DNA of 64,000 bases. Origin: Anaerolineaceae bacterium. Lineage in GTDB: Bacteria > Chloroflexota > Anaerolineae > Anaerolineales > Anaerolineaceae. A program made the translations under genes and the position numbers. The DNA is taken from the NCBI GenBank assembly GCA_016841525.1, contig JAENYZ010000002.1, forward strand, positions 540,576-604,575, read 5' to 3'. The notes below the pieces were generated by a model. The model did not search any database. It had not been told where the DNA came from and saw only the letters and a program-made list of their open reading frames with translations. Shown here in pieces: positions 16,982 to 26,306 of this stretch (the stretch's first letter is position 1; every line of letters begins with the position of its first letter).

Positions 16982-18013
16982 ATGACGACAGAAGAAAACG
17001 ACCGCATCATTGATGGCAAACCAAGGCCTGAAGATCAATTTGACCGCGCATTACGCCCAAGTTATCTGGATGAGCTGATTGGGCAGGAACAAATCAAAGA
17101 AAATCTGAAAATTTTGATTGAAGCTGCAAAGCTTCGTTCTGAAGCCCTGGACCATGTGCTGTTTTATGGGCCGCCCGGATTGGGAAAGACCACCCTTGCA
17201 CACATTCTTGCAAATGAGATGGGTGTCAGCATCAAAGTGACTTCCGGCCCGGCCATTGAAAGGGCGGGGGACCTGGCTGCTATCCTGACAAATTTACATG
17301 CCGGGGATATTTTATTTATCGACGAAATCCATCGCCTTGGTCGTGTGGTTGAGGAAGTGCTCTACCCGGCGATGGAAGATTTTTCACTGGATATCGTTAT
17401 CGGGAAAGGACCGGCAGCAAGGTCTATCCGATTGAAGCTGCCGCATTTTACCGTGGTCGGGGCAACAACACGATTGGCGCTGGTCACATCACCCTTACGC
17501 GCGCGTTTTGGTGCCACATACCGATTGGATTACTACCAGATTGACCCACTTGTGGAAATTGTTGAACGCGGCGCGGGTTTACTTCAGGTTGAATCCAGCA
17601 GTGATGGCCTGCTTGAAATTGCCAGACGCGCAAGGGGTACGCCTCGCATTGCATTGAGAATGCTGCGGCGGGTACGGGATTACGCCCAGGTGCGTGCGGA
17701 CGGCGAAATTACGTGGGAAGTTGCCCAGGCTGCCCTGGACCTGCTCAATATTGACGGGCAGGGTCTGGATGATCTTGACCGACGTGTGCTCTTATGCGTG
17801 ATTGAAAAATATGATGGCGGTCCTGTGGGCTTGAATACAATTGCTGCTTCTGTGAGCGAAGAACCTGACACGATCATGGATGTTGTTGAACCTTATTTGC
17901 TTCAATTAGGGTATTTAGAGCGAACATCCCAGGGTCGTCAGGCAACACGCAATGCCTACGATCATCTTGGCCTCGATTTTCGGGACGCCAGTGCTCAACA
18001 AAAGCTGTTTTGA
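16982..18013 (+). CDS. ruvB: Holliday junction branch migration helicase RuvB
   Basis: AAA+ motor that drives branch migration with RuvA. Walker A is GPPGLGKTT (63-71), Walker B region DEIHRLG, sensor GATTR, and a C-terminal winged helix ([19 protein letters not shown]) is complete. The ATG at 16982 gives 343 residues, the usual length; an in-frame ATG at 16949 would add 11 residues. TATAAT at 16969-16974 ends seven bases before the chosen ATG, which suggests a leaderless mRNA, and no Shine-Dalgarno is visible. ruvA and ruvC are not adjacent. queA follows after 16 bases. Confidence 0.95.
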   Translation: MTTEENDRIIDGKPRPEDQFDRALRPSYLDELIGQEQIKENLKILIEAAKLRSEALDHVLFYGPPGLGKTTLAHILANEMGVSIKVTSGPAIERAGDLAAILTNLHAGDILFIDEIHRLGRVVEEVLYPAMEDFSLDIVIGKGPAARSIRLKLPHFTVVGATTRLALVTSPLRARFGATYRLDYYQIDPLVEIVERGAGLLQVESSSDGLLEIARRARGTPRIALRMLRRVRDYAQVRADGEITWEVAQAALDLLNIDGQGLDDLDRRVLLCVIEKYDGGPVGLNTIAASVSEEPDTIMDVVEPYLLQLGYLERTSQGRQATRNAYDHLGLDFRDASAQQKLF

Positions 18014-18029
18014 GGGTGGGGAATTCAAA

Positions 18030-19052
18030 ATGAGAACAGCTGACTTTGATTATAAGCTGCCTAAAGCGCTTATTGCACAAACGCCGGTTACACCCCGGCA
18101 TGATTCCCGTTTGTTGGTATTAAACCGCAAAAATAGATCGCTTGAGCACACGAAATTTTGGGATATCGACCAATTTTTAAACCCGGGTGATTTACTGGTG
18201 GTTAATGAAACCCGCGTGATCCCCGCGCGAATTTATGCACATAAACAACCCGGTGGGGGAAAAGCGGAATTATTATTATTGAAGAAACATGGATTGCAAA
18301 CATGGCGGGCATTGGGTGGTGGGAAAGGCTTAAATGTTGGGCGAAAATTAAGCATCGAGGATGGGCTTGAGGCGGAAATTGTTGAGGTGCTTGAAGGTCC
18401 TGAGCGGTTGGTTCGCTTCAGCCAGCCAATTGAGCCTTACCTCGAAAAAGTTGGTCATGTGCCGCTGCCGCCCTATATCCATAAGAAATTGGACGATCCA
18501 GAACGCTACCAAACAGTGTATGCTAAAGAACCCGGTTCGGCAGCTGCACCAACGGCTGGGCTGCACTTTACACCCGAATTGATGTCAAAATTAGAGCAAA
18601 AAGGGCTTCAATTTGCGCGTTTAACGCTGCACGTTGGCCTGGACACCTTTGCACCGGTGACGGAGACGGATCCCAGCCACCACAAGATCCATACGGAGTG
18701 GTGTGAGCTTGATGATAGGACCGCAGATCAAATCAACAAGACAGAGCGCAACGGCGGGCGGATTATCGCAGTTGGCACCACCAGCGTTCGCACCCTTGAG
18801 ACTGCAGCGGCAAAGGCATCAGATGGGCAGCTGGTCTCACCTTTTTCGGGTCCAACAAATCTGTACATTCTCCCTGGTTTCGAATTCAACATTGTGGATT
18901 TGATGATCACGAATTTTCACCTTCCGAAATCAACGCTGCTGATGCTTGTTAGTGCTTTTGCAGGTCGAGAATTAATCCTGGAGACTTATAAAAAAGCTGT
19001 GGAAGCGGAGTATCGTTTCTTTTCTTTTGGCGATGCAATGTTGATTTTATAA
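18030..19052 (+). CDS. queA: S-adenosylmethionine:tRNA ribosyltransferase-isomerase QueA
   Basis: Transfers the ribosyl part of SAM to 7-aminomethyl-7-deazaguanine in tRNA to make epoxyqueuosine. It has 340 residues, typical of the family. Signature segments: FDYKLPKALIAQTP at the N-terminus, GDLLVVNETRVIPARI, EPGSAAAPTAGLHFT, and ITNFHLPKSTLLMLVSAF. The ATG at 18030 follows a GGGTGGGG site and matches the family N-terminus; a longer in-frame extension into ruvB is not supported. The ruvB-queA order is common in bacteria and suggests co-transcription. Confidence 0.95.
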   Translation: MRTADFDYKLPKALIAQTPVTPRHDSRLLVLNRKNRSLEHTKFWDIDQFLNPGDLLVVNETRVIPARIYAHKQPGGGKAELLLLKKHGLQTWRALGGGKGLNVGRKLSIEDGLEAEIVEVLEGPERLVRFSQPIEPYLEKVGHVPLPPYIHKKLDDPERYQTVYAKEPGSAAAPTAGLHFTPELMSKLEQKGLQFARLTLHVGLDTFAPVTETDPSHHKIHTEWCELDDRTADQINKTERNGGRIIAVGTTSVRTLETAAAKASDGQLVSPFSGPTNLYILPGFEFNIVDLMITNFHLPKSTLLMLVSAFAGRELILETYKKAVEAEYRFFSFGDAMLIL

Positions 19053-19126
19053 GGCGATTTTGGTGTAATTATTGCATCTTTCACTGTAGAAATGTTAATA
19101 TTTAATAGAATTCTTATAAAAAATAG

Positions 19127-19175
19127 TTACAAGCTTGCCTTTAAAATGCTATAATTCAAATGTTCTAATTTGAAT
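19127..19175 (+). promoter_or_regulatory. clpC promoter with an inverted repeat at the start site
   Basis: TTACAA (19127-19132), 17-base spacer, TATAAT (19150-19155). A perfect 8-base inverted repeat, ATTCAAAT-gttcta-ATTTGAAT (19154-19175), overlaps the -10 and the predicted transcription start. It could bind a repressor of the heat-shock type. It does not match the CIRCE or CtsR consensus that I know. Confidence 0.65.
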
Positions 19176-19208
19176 GCATTTTCAAAAATTAACAAGGACA
19201 AAACTATT

Positions 19209-21680
19209 ATGATGCGATTTGATCGTTTTACAGAACGTGCCCAGGAAGCAGCCCAACGGGCAGCTGAGATAATCCAAAGATATGGGCACAACCAGATTGA
19301 TACTGAACACATTCTGCTGGCGTTGATTGAACAACCCCAGGGTGTGATTTCTCAATTGCTTGAGATATTGAAAATTGATCCCGATAATTTTATGGAACGC
19401 CTGGATTACATCCTGCGTACCAGCCCTAAAGCGAACATCTTTGGCGGCGGGTCAGGCCAGGTTTTCATCACCCCCAGAGTTAAGCGGATTATTGACCAGG
19501 CGAACCAGGAAGCCAACCGGTTGAAGGATGAATATATCTCGACCGAGCACATTTTCCTTGCCATTTTAGGCGAACGGAATACACCTGCGGCGCGATTATT
19601 AGAAGATCTTGGTATCACGCGCCAGCGTGTGTTGGAAGCTATTGATGAATTACGCGGCGGTCAGAAGGTGACGGATCCTAAAGCAGAATCACGTTACCGC
19701 ACCCTTGAAAAATACTCTCGAGATTTGACGACCATGGCACATGAGGGCAAGCTGGATCCCGTAATTGGTCGTGATGTTGAAATCTTGCGTTTGATCCAGA
19801 TCTTATGCCGCAGGACAAAAAACAATCCGGTTTTAATTGGTGAGGCTGGCGTAGGAAAGACGGCGATTGTTGAGGGTCTGAGCCAGAAGATTGCCACCAA
19901 TGATGTGCCTGAAATCTTGATGGGTAAGAAAGTTGTTTCCCTGGATTTGGGTGCAATGATCGCCGGATCACGATTTAGAGGTGAATTCGAAGAGCGGCTG
20001 AAGGCTGCTATTGAAGAAATTCAGCGTTCTGATGGTGAGATCATCCTGTTTATCGATGAGCTGCACACCGTTGTTGGTGCCGGTGCTGCACAGGGCGCGA
20101 TGGATGCTTCAAGCATGCTCAAGCCTGCCCTGGCACGCGGTGAATTGCAATGTGTCGGCGCAACGACGTTGGATGAATACCATAAGCATATCGAGAAGGA
20201 TGCCGCACTAGAACGGCGTTTTGCACCGGTATATGTTGAGGAGCCATCTGTTGATGATACTATTGACATGCTGCGGGGGTTGCGAGACCGATACGAAGCC
20301 CATCACAAGGTGACCTTTTCCGATGCGGCACTGGTAGAAGCAGCAAAACTTTCGTCACGTTATGTGACGGATCGACGCCTTCCTGACAAAGCGATTGACC
20401 TGATCGATGAAGCCGCTGCTAAACTGCGGGTGGCTTTATACTCTCTGCCTGATGAACTCAAAAACTTGAAGACGGAAATTGACCGTTTGTTAAAAGAAGA
20501 AGAACAGGCCGGGGTTGAACGAGATTACGAACGTGCAGCCCATATGAAGTCAGAACGTTTGAAAATTGAAGAAGAATTCAAAAAAGGTCGAGATGCCTGG
20601 GAACAGGATCATAAACTGGACGAGGTGGTTGACGTCAATGATATTGCCGAAGTGATAAACCAGTGGACGGGTATCCCGGTTTCGCAGATGATGGAAGATG
20701 AAAAAGATAAGCTGCTCCAGATGGAAGAACGAATTCATGAGCGATTAATCGGTCAAAAAGAGGCTGTTGCAGCAATTGCCGATGCCATTCGCCGTGCTCG
20801 CAGCGGTTTGAAAGACCCCAGACGCCCCATTGGTTCCTTTATCTTTATAGGGCCATCTGGCGTTGGAAAAACAGAGCTTGCAAAAGCCCTGGCTGAATTT
20901 ATGTTTGACGATGAAGAAGCCATGGTTCGAATCGATATGAGTGAGTATCGAGAGCAGCACACTGTTTCCCGCTTGTTTGGTGCTCCCCCAGGATATGTGG
21001 GTTACGAAGAAGGCGGTCAATTGACCGAAGCTGTTCGACGGCGTCCGTACAGGGTGGTGTTGTTTGATGAAATTGAAAAAGCGCATCCTGAGGTTTGGAA
21101 TGCCCTCCTGCAAATTTTGGATGATGGGCGTCTGACTGATGGACAGGGCAGAATGGTTGACTTTCGTAACACGGTTCTGATCATGACCAGTAACCTGGGC
21201 ACGGAATATGTGAACAAAAGTGGTACTTTAGGATTCCTGGGAACGCAAACTGAAGGGGATCAAGCCAACCGCGAGAAAATAGAAAAAGCTTTGAAAGGTG
21301 CATTCCGCCCAGAATTCCTGAACAGAATTGACGAAATCATTTTGTTTTCGTCACTATCAAAAGAAGATATGCTCGAGATTGTTGATCTTCAGATGAAAGA
21401 CATCCAGAGCCGATTATCAGAGCATGGGTTGAATGTTGAAATAACGGATGAAACCAGAACATGGCTGGCAGAGAAGGGTTATGATCCCGCCTTTGGTGCA
21501 AGGCCTCTAAAACGAGCTTTGCAAAAGCATGTAGAAAGCCCACTCTCGATCAGCTTACTTTCTGGTGAATTTGTTCGGGGTGATACCGTCGTTGTCGATA
21601 TCGTCGAAGATGAACCCGCGTTCACGAAGAAGGAAACAGTGAAAGTTGCAAAAACAGAGACCGCTGATGTGAATGGATAA
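19209..21680 (+). CDS. clpC: AAA+ protease ATPase subunit ClpC
   Basis: Hsp100 unfoldase that works with ClpP, 823 residues. It has the N-terminal Clp-N repeats ([14 protein letters not shown]..), D1 Walker [10 protein letters not shown], a UVR/middle segment ([21 protein letters not shown] region), D2 Walker [10 protein letters not shown], and the C-terminal ClpB-D2-small domain ([17 protein letters not shown]). The start at 19209 (MMRFDRF) is preceded by AAGGA; an in-frame ATG at 19170 would place the inverted repeat inside the transcript leader or gene. The operon partners ctsR, mcsA and mcsB are absent here. Confidence 0.94.
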   Translation: MMRFDRFTERAQEAAQRAAEIIQRYGHNQIDTEHILLALIEQPQGVISQLLEILKIDPDNFMERLDYILRTSPKANIFGGGSGQVFITPRVKRIIDQANQEANRLKDEYISTEHIFLAILGERNTPAARLLEDLGITRQRVLEAIDELRGGQKVTDPKAESRYRTLEKYSRDLTTMAHEGKLDPVIGRDVEILRLIQILCRRTKNNPVLIGEAGVGKTAIVEGLSQKIATNDVPEILMGKKVVSLDLGAMIAGSRFRGEFEERLKAAIEEIQRSDGEIILFIDELHTVVGAGAAQGAMDASSMLKPALARGELQCVGATTLDEYHKHIEKDAALERRFAPVYVEEPSVDDTIDMLRGLRDRYEAHHKVTFSDAALVEAAKLSSRYVTDRRLPDKAIDLIDEAAAKLRVALYSLPDELKNLKTEIDRLLKEEEQAGVERDYERAAHMKSERLKIEEEFKKGRDAWEQDHKLDEVVDVNDIAEVINQWTGIPVSQMMEDEKDKLLQMEERIHERLIGQKEAVAAIADAIRRARSGLKDPRRPIGSFIFIGPSGVGKTELAKALAEFMFDDEEAMVRIDMSEYREQHTVSRLFGAPPGYVGYEEGGQLTEAVRRRPYRVVLFDEIEKAHPEVWNALLQILDDGRLTDGQGRMVDFRNTVLIMTSNLGTEYVNKSGTLGFLGTQTEGDQANREKIEKALKGAFRPEFLNRIDEIILFSSLSKEDMLEIVDLQMKDIQSRLSEHGLNVEITDETRTWLAEKGYDPAFGARPLKRALQKHVESPLSISLLSGEFVRGDTVVVDIVEDEPAFTKKETVKVAKTETADVNG

Positions 21681-21715
21681 CCGCCAATATAAAAATGTAG
21701 GTTATCAATTGGAAC

Positions 21716-21747
21716 AAAAAGAGATGCCGAATTTTGGCATCTCTTTT
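21716..21747. terminator. Bidirectional terminator between clpC and the SpoIIE-type gene
   Basis: AAAAGAGATGCC/GGCATCTCTTTT stem with a 7-base loop. A and T runs on both sides let it serve both convergent genes. Confidence 0.9.
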
Positions 21748-21774
21748 AAATTAACTTGAATTGAGTTAAGTGAT

Positions 21775-24700
21775 TTATGTCGGGTTTTCCTCATTTAATT
21801 TTGCGAGGACAATCAAAGTGATATCATCCAGACGCGGTGCGGTGCCAATAAAATCCTGAACCCTTTCAAGGATTTTGTTTCGATATATCTTGGCTGATGT
21901 GCTGAATTCTTCTTTGAGAATTTCCAGCAAACGTTCGTTTCCAAAGAATAAACCCGAATTGTTTTGGGCTTCTGGAATACCGTCTGTGTAAAGAACGAGC
22001 ACTTCACCCGGCTTAATGTGGATCTCTTTTTCTTCCCAAAGGACATCTTCAAATAAACCCACCAGGGTCCCAGTTTTATCGAGCTGATCAATATTAATTT
22101 TGTCATCTGATTTTCTGAGTAAAAATGGCGGGTTATGACCGGCATTGACATATCTGAAGGTCCCTTTTTCAGGATCAAGGATGCCAAAAACGACGGTCAG
22201 GAAGATCCCGCGCTGGGTATCGCTGAGGATGCGGCGGTTGACGTTTTGAAGAACTTCCTCTGGCTGCAATTTGCTTTCGCCAGCATAGGTACGAATTAAG
22301 GTGCGGCTCATCGCCATATAAAGCGCTGCGCCCGCGCCTTTATCGCCCACATCTGCAACAACAATGGCGATTTTCCCATCATCGAGGTGGATAAAGTCAT
22401 AAAAGTCGCCGGAGGTCTCTCTTGCAGGCAGAAGTTTACTTGAGAAATCATAACCAGGTATAATAGGCGAGTGGATTGGGATAAATGTATTTTGGATGCG
22501 GCCAGCCTGAACCATTTCCTGGGTGACCTTTCGATGTTCGATAGCCTGTGCCCTTGCGACGTGCTTTACCTGCCGTAATTTTTCAATGATCACATCCGGG
22601 TAATAGGTTACACCCATCTCTTTGAATCCACCGAGAGATTCCCGCAGATAATTCTGTGCCTGGTCAACATCTTCGGGTTCATTTCGACTCAGGTAGGTTA
22701 ATCCCAAATCAAGCCAGACCCGTGCACGCCACCAGGCGCCTTCCATTTTCTCAAGCATTTCTGCCGCTTCTGTAAACTTTTCTATGGCGGTTGGATAAAG
22801 ATTCTGTGCTGCTTCAGCCCTTGCTTGTGCGATCATCAGCCTGACGCGATCTTGAATGATAGGTTGTGTTTTATAGATTTCACTTGCTTTTTCCAATGCC
22901 GCTTGCGATTGTTCAAAATTACCTTTTAGAGCCTGAATGTCACTGAGTAAACAATGATAGGCAACGCTTTGACTGATTTTTGCTTCATCGCTTGTCAGCA
23001 GGGAATCTTTGAGCATACTTAATGCAATATCAATATCTGACCGGTTCCCTTTTTTGTCTTCCAATAAATGAGGTTCAACAATAACCTCAGCCAATGTCTG
23101 GTCAGCCTCAAGCACTCTCTCAAGGTCATTAATTTGCCGGCTGCGGTCAATAAGATCAGTGAAAATTTCCACAGCATAAGAGAATTGGCCTTTTAAGCGG
23201 GCAAGGGTTCCCTCGAGGAGGATCTGGTTGAGGGTGTTTTCCTCCAGATATGCATCCTGTCCTCGGGACCCCTGGCGCATTTGCTCAATAAGCTTGCTGG
23301 CGTCATCGAAATCTGCTAACCAAAGGGATGCCTTTGCAATAGATTGCAAAATTCGTTGTTCATCAGAAATACCGCCAGCTCTGTTTCCGAGCTGGATCGC
23401 GCGTTTCCGATAATCACGTGCTAACCTGATCTCACCTAATGTGTCAATTACAGCGGCCAGGTTGATATAGGCACGTGACGCCGGCCCATGCAGCTTATGT
23501 GATTCGCTGATCTTGACCGCCATTTCAAGGGCTGCCATGGCTTGTTCTGGCTTGACGTTTGGTAAGATGCCAATTGTCGCAAGGGATTCTGCCTGGACAT
23601 CAAAGGCATCAAGGCGCTTTGCCATTTCAAGCGCTTGTTCACTAAATGCTCGTGCCATGGCGGGCTGGTTATTGAACAGGTAGGCACGACCTGTCTCGTG
23701 AAGCAGGTAAGCAATATCAGGGCTTTCGATGGCACCCTCGACAGCCTTCAGTCCTTCCAGGCAAATCTCTAAACTTCGTTTTGGATCGTAAGCCCACCAG
23801 GCAGAACGGGCTGACCTTGCAAAGACTCTCGCAAGGGAATCTGAATTTCCTAATTCTTTATGGTGATGTGTGGCGTTTTTCCAAGCCTGGATTGCTTCAC
23901 GGTGCTTGGATTGTTGAGAAAGGGCTTCGCCAAGGTCTGTATAAAGGTGAGCTAAACGATCCGGGTCCCTTGTGAGCGTGATGGCCTGCCTGAAAAAATT
24001 TTCAGCCTCGGCGTTTGCAAAGGCATCCATGGAAACATGGCCGGCAATATCCAGGTAGTAAAAAGCTTTTTCTGTTTCCTGCCCCTCAAGAAAGTGGTGG
24101 GCTAATTGTGATGCCAAACGTTCTTCCTGGTTCGGGTAGCGATTCTCCAAAGCTATCCCAACTTTTAGATGCAGGTCGATCTTATCCGCTTCGAAAATTG
24201 AGTTATAAGCTGCCTCGTGCAGGAGGATATGCTGGAACTGGTAGTAGAGTTGTGGTTTGACCTGGGCAACTTTAACCATGCCGAGGGACTCGAGGGTGTT
24301 TAATTGTGCCATCAATGGAATGTCCGGGGCAACTTCTTTAATCACATCTTCAAGGATCTGTTCCTGGAAAGTGCGCCCAATCACGCTGGCAACCCTGAGG
24401 GTAAGTTTTGCGCCCGAAGGTAAACGATCAATGCGAGCCGTTATCAAGCCCTGTAAGCTGTCCGGAATTTTCTGCGGGTCCATTTTTGTATCAACGATCC
24501 AGCGCTCATTGCGTTTGATTAACACGCCTTCATTGATCAACATGCGCATCAATTCTTCGATGAAATACGGATTTCCTTCAGATTTTTCTAAAACAGCACG
24601 ATGGATGATCCCCGGAATTTGATCTGCGTTAATGATTGATTTTATTAGGGATTGGCTTTCTTCTTTGTTAAGATTGTTCAGGGAAATTTCTGTTAAACGA

Positions 24701-26139
24701 GGTCCGTTTTGCTCCCTGGCTTCTTTCACCAAGCGCCACCCTTCGGAATCACGATCTTCTCTGGTGACCAGACAGAATAGAATTGGACATGTTGAGGTCA
24801 GGGAAAGCATATCGATCAGAAAATCAATTGAAGAAGAATCCGCCCATTGAAGGTCCTCGAGGATGAGCACCAGCGGCTGCTGAGCAGCCAACCTTTGAAA
24901 CATGATTCGAATGCTGTTGAGGTACTGCAAACGCAATTCTGAGGTATTCAGACTGTGAATGTGGCTTTCTTCATCTGCTGACAATGGAATACCTAAAAGG
25001 TGAATAAGGTATTGAGAGGTAGATACTGTATCTCTGTCATCCTGAACTTCCAAGTTGAATTGAATGGCAGTTTTAATTTCCTGTTTTGTTGGTGTTTCTG
25101 AAAGATCAAGCGCCTGGCGAACCAGGTTTTTCAACAGGTGAAATGCTAATTCTCTTCCGAAAGATAGCGCATGAGCCTCAATCCAACGGATGGGGTGAGG
25201 TTGTGTGATGGATTTCGATGCGCGTTTCCATTCAAGAATCAATCGTGATTTACCGATTCCCGGGTCACCAAGAACCAGTCCAACACGACCCAGACCGGCA
25301 AGAACGGTTTCGCTGAGTTCCAATAACAAGTCCAATTCTCGTCTTCGTCCGATCATTGGTGTTTGCTGCCTTGTACTTAACTTATGTGGACTTTTTTGCT
25401 GGGTGGGGATTTGATCTAACTTCCAGAGATGGATGGCATTCTTGCCGTCGCTGCACAAAATTTCGTCCAGGGAAGTGCACTGCACGAAGGGTTTCAAGAA
25501 GAAGTAAGTGTCATCAAACAGCAGCGCCTGGCAGCGAGGAATGTCTGCATTGATTGCCCAATCCAGGCACTCGAGAGTTTCATTTGCTGATTGAAAATCG
25601 AACTTTAAATTCGATTTTACGTCACCAAGAATGATAGGACCCGTATTCAGGACAACGTGCAGCTGCAGGGGGATCTCATGAGAAGCCTCGATGTCCTGGC
25701 TGATTATTTTATTTTCTTTTAAAATCGAATCGGCCGCATGGACTGCCCGCAGGGGGTCATCTTCATGACTGACCGGCGCGCCAAAGAATGCTAAAACCGT
25801 ATTCTCCCATAATTTTGCGATGGTACCCTCATATTCGAAAATGATCTTTGAAAACCGATCGAGGGCATTGTTTAATACGAATGTTCGTTCTTCATCAGGT
25901 ATGGTTTTTGTAAAGTCTTCGACATTTGCAACGGAAAACATCAGCGCTGTCACATTGCGGCGCTCTTTTGAGATATAAGAGGCCGTGCGCATCTTTTGAA
26001 CGAATGAAGTGGGTGCATTTACCGCTAAACGGGAAAAATATAAGTCTTCCAGAGCTGGGTTGACAGGTATGGGCGTACCGCAGATTTTACAAATGTGGTC
26101 TAAATGACCGAGTTCCGATTGGCAATTTTTGCATTTCAT
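21775..26139 (-). CDS. Multidomain signalling protein: Zn ribbon, pseudo-cyclase, STAND ATPase, TPR, SpoIIE phosphatase
   Basis: Protein of 1454 residues. A zinc ribbon comes first (Cys3, 6, 17, 20). A class III cyclase-like domain follows at about 60-240, but Ser69 and Asn113 replace the two metal-binding aspartates (VTALMFSV; KLWENTVLAFFGAP), so cyclase activity is unlikely. Next are a STAND NTPase with Walker A GDPGIGKS (291-298) and Walker B LVLILEDLQWAD, then TPR repeats at about 680-1190. The C-terminal 230 residues are a PP2C/SpoIIE serine phosphatase with the metal aspartates in SGDFYD, ADVGDKG, YTDGIPEA and DDITL. It probably integrates a signal and dephosphorylates a protein such as an anti-anti-sigma factor; the target is unknown. 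It diverges from the CNB-PH gene. Confidence 0.85.
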   Translation of the reverse strand: MKCKNCQSELGHLDHICKICGTPIPVNPALEDLYFSRLAVNAPTSFVQKMRTASYISKERRNVTALMFSVANVEDFTKTIPDEERTFVLNNALDRFSKIIFEYEGTIAKLWENTVLAFFGAPVSHEDDPLRAVHAADSILKENKIISQDIEASHEIPLQLHVVLNTGPIILGDVKSNLKFDFQSANETLECLDWAINADIPRCQALLFDDTYFFLKPFVQCTSLDEILCSDGKNAIHLWKLDQIPTQQKSPHKLSTRQQTPMIGRRRELDLLLELSETVLAGLGRVGLVLGDPGIGKSRLILEWKRASKSITQPHPIRWIEAHALSFGRELAFHLLKNLVRQALDLSETPTKQEIKTAIQFNLEVQDDRDTVSTSQYLIHLLGIPLSADEESHIHSLNTSELRLQYLNSIRIMFQRLAAQQPLVLILEDLQWADSSSIDFLIDMLSLTSTCPILFCLVTREDRDSEGWRLVKEAREQNGPRLTEISLNNLNKEESQSLIKSIINADQIPGIIHRAVLEKSEGNPYFIEELMRMLINEGVLIKRNERWIVDTKMDPQKIPDSLQGLITARIDRLPSGAKLTLRVASVIGRTFQEQILEDVIKEVAPDIPLMAQLNTLESLGMVKVAQVKPQLYYQFQHILLHEAAYNSIFEADKIDLHLKVGIALENRYPNQEERLASQLAHHFLEGQETEKAFYYLDIAGHVSMDAFANAEAENFFRQAITLTRDPDRLAHLYTDLGEALSQQSKHREAIQAWKNATHHHKELGNSDSLARVFARSARSAWWAYDPKRSLEICLEGLKAVEGAIESPDIAYLLHETGRAYLFNNQPAMARAFSEQALEMAKRLDAFDVQAESLATIGILPNVKPEQAMAALEMAVKISESHKLHGPASRAYINLAAVIDTLGEIRLARDYRKRAIQLGNRAGGISDEQRILQSIAKASLWLADFDDASKLIEQMRQGSRGQDAYLEENTLNQILLEGTLARLKGQFSYAVEIFTDLIDRSRQINDLERVLEADQTLAEVIVEPHLLEDKKGNRSDIDIALSMLKDSLLTSDEAKISQSVAYHCLLSDIQALKGNFEQSQAALEKASEIYKTQPIIQDRVRLMIAQARAEAAQNLYPTAIEKFTEAAEMLEKMEGAWWRARVWLDLGLTYLSRNEPEDVDQAQNYLRESLGGFKEMGVTYYPDVIIEKLRQVKHVARAQAIEHRKVTQEMVQAGRIQNTFIPIHSPIIPGYDFSSKLLPARETSGDFYDFIHLDDGKIAIVVADVGDKGAGAALYMAMSRTLIRTYAGESKLQPEEVLQNVNRRILSDTQRGIFLTVVFGILDPEKGTFRYVNAGHNPPFLLRKSDDKINIDQLDKTGTLVGLFEDVLWEEKEIHIKPGEVLVLYTDGIPEAQNNSGLFFGNERLLEILKEEFSTSAKIYRNKILERVQDFIGTAPRLDDITLIVLAKLNEENPT

Positions 26140-26306
26140 GAAAGTATGACTATTCCCAGGACGATTTATGGATATATTTTATCATATTTATATGCTTATA
26201 ACAATACAAAGACAAGAACAATTATAAACAAAATTCAACCCTTTGGTTGTTTCACCAATTTTCATCCACCGTTTATTAAACGCTTAACTTGTTTTATACT
26301 TGGGGT

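Noticed and set aside
21775..26139. Active adenylate cyclase
   Set aside because: Both metal-binding aspartates of the class III active site are replaced (Ser69 and Asn113).
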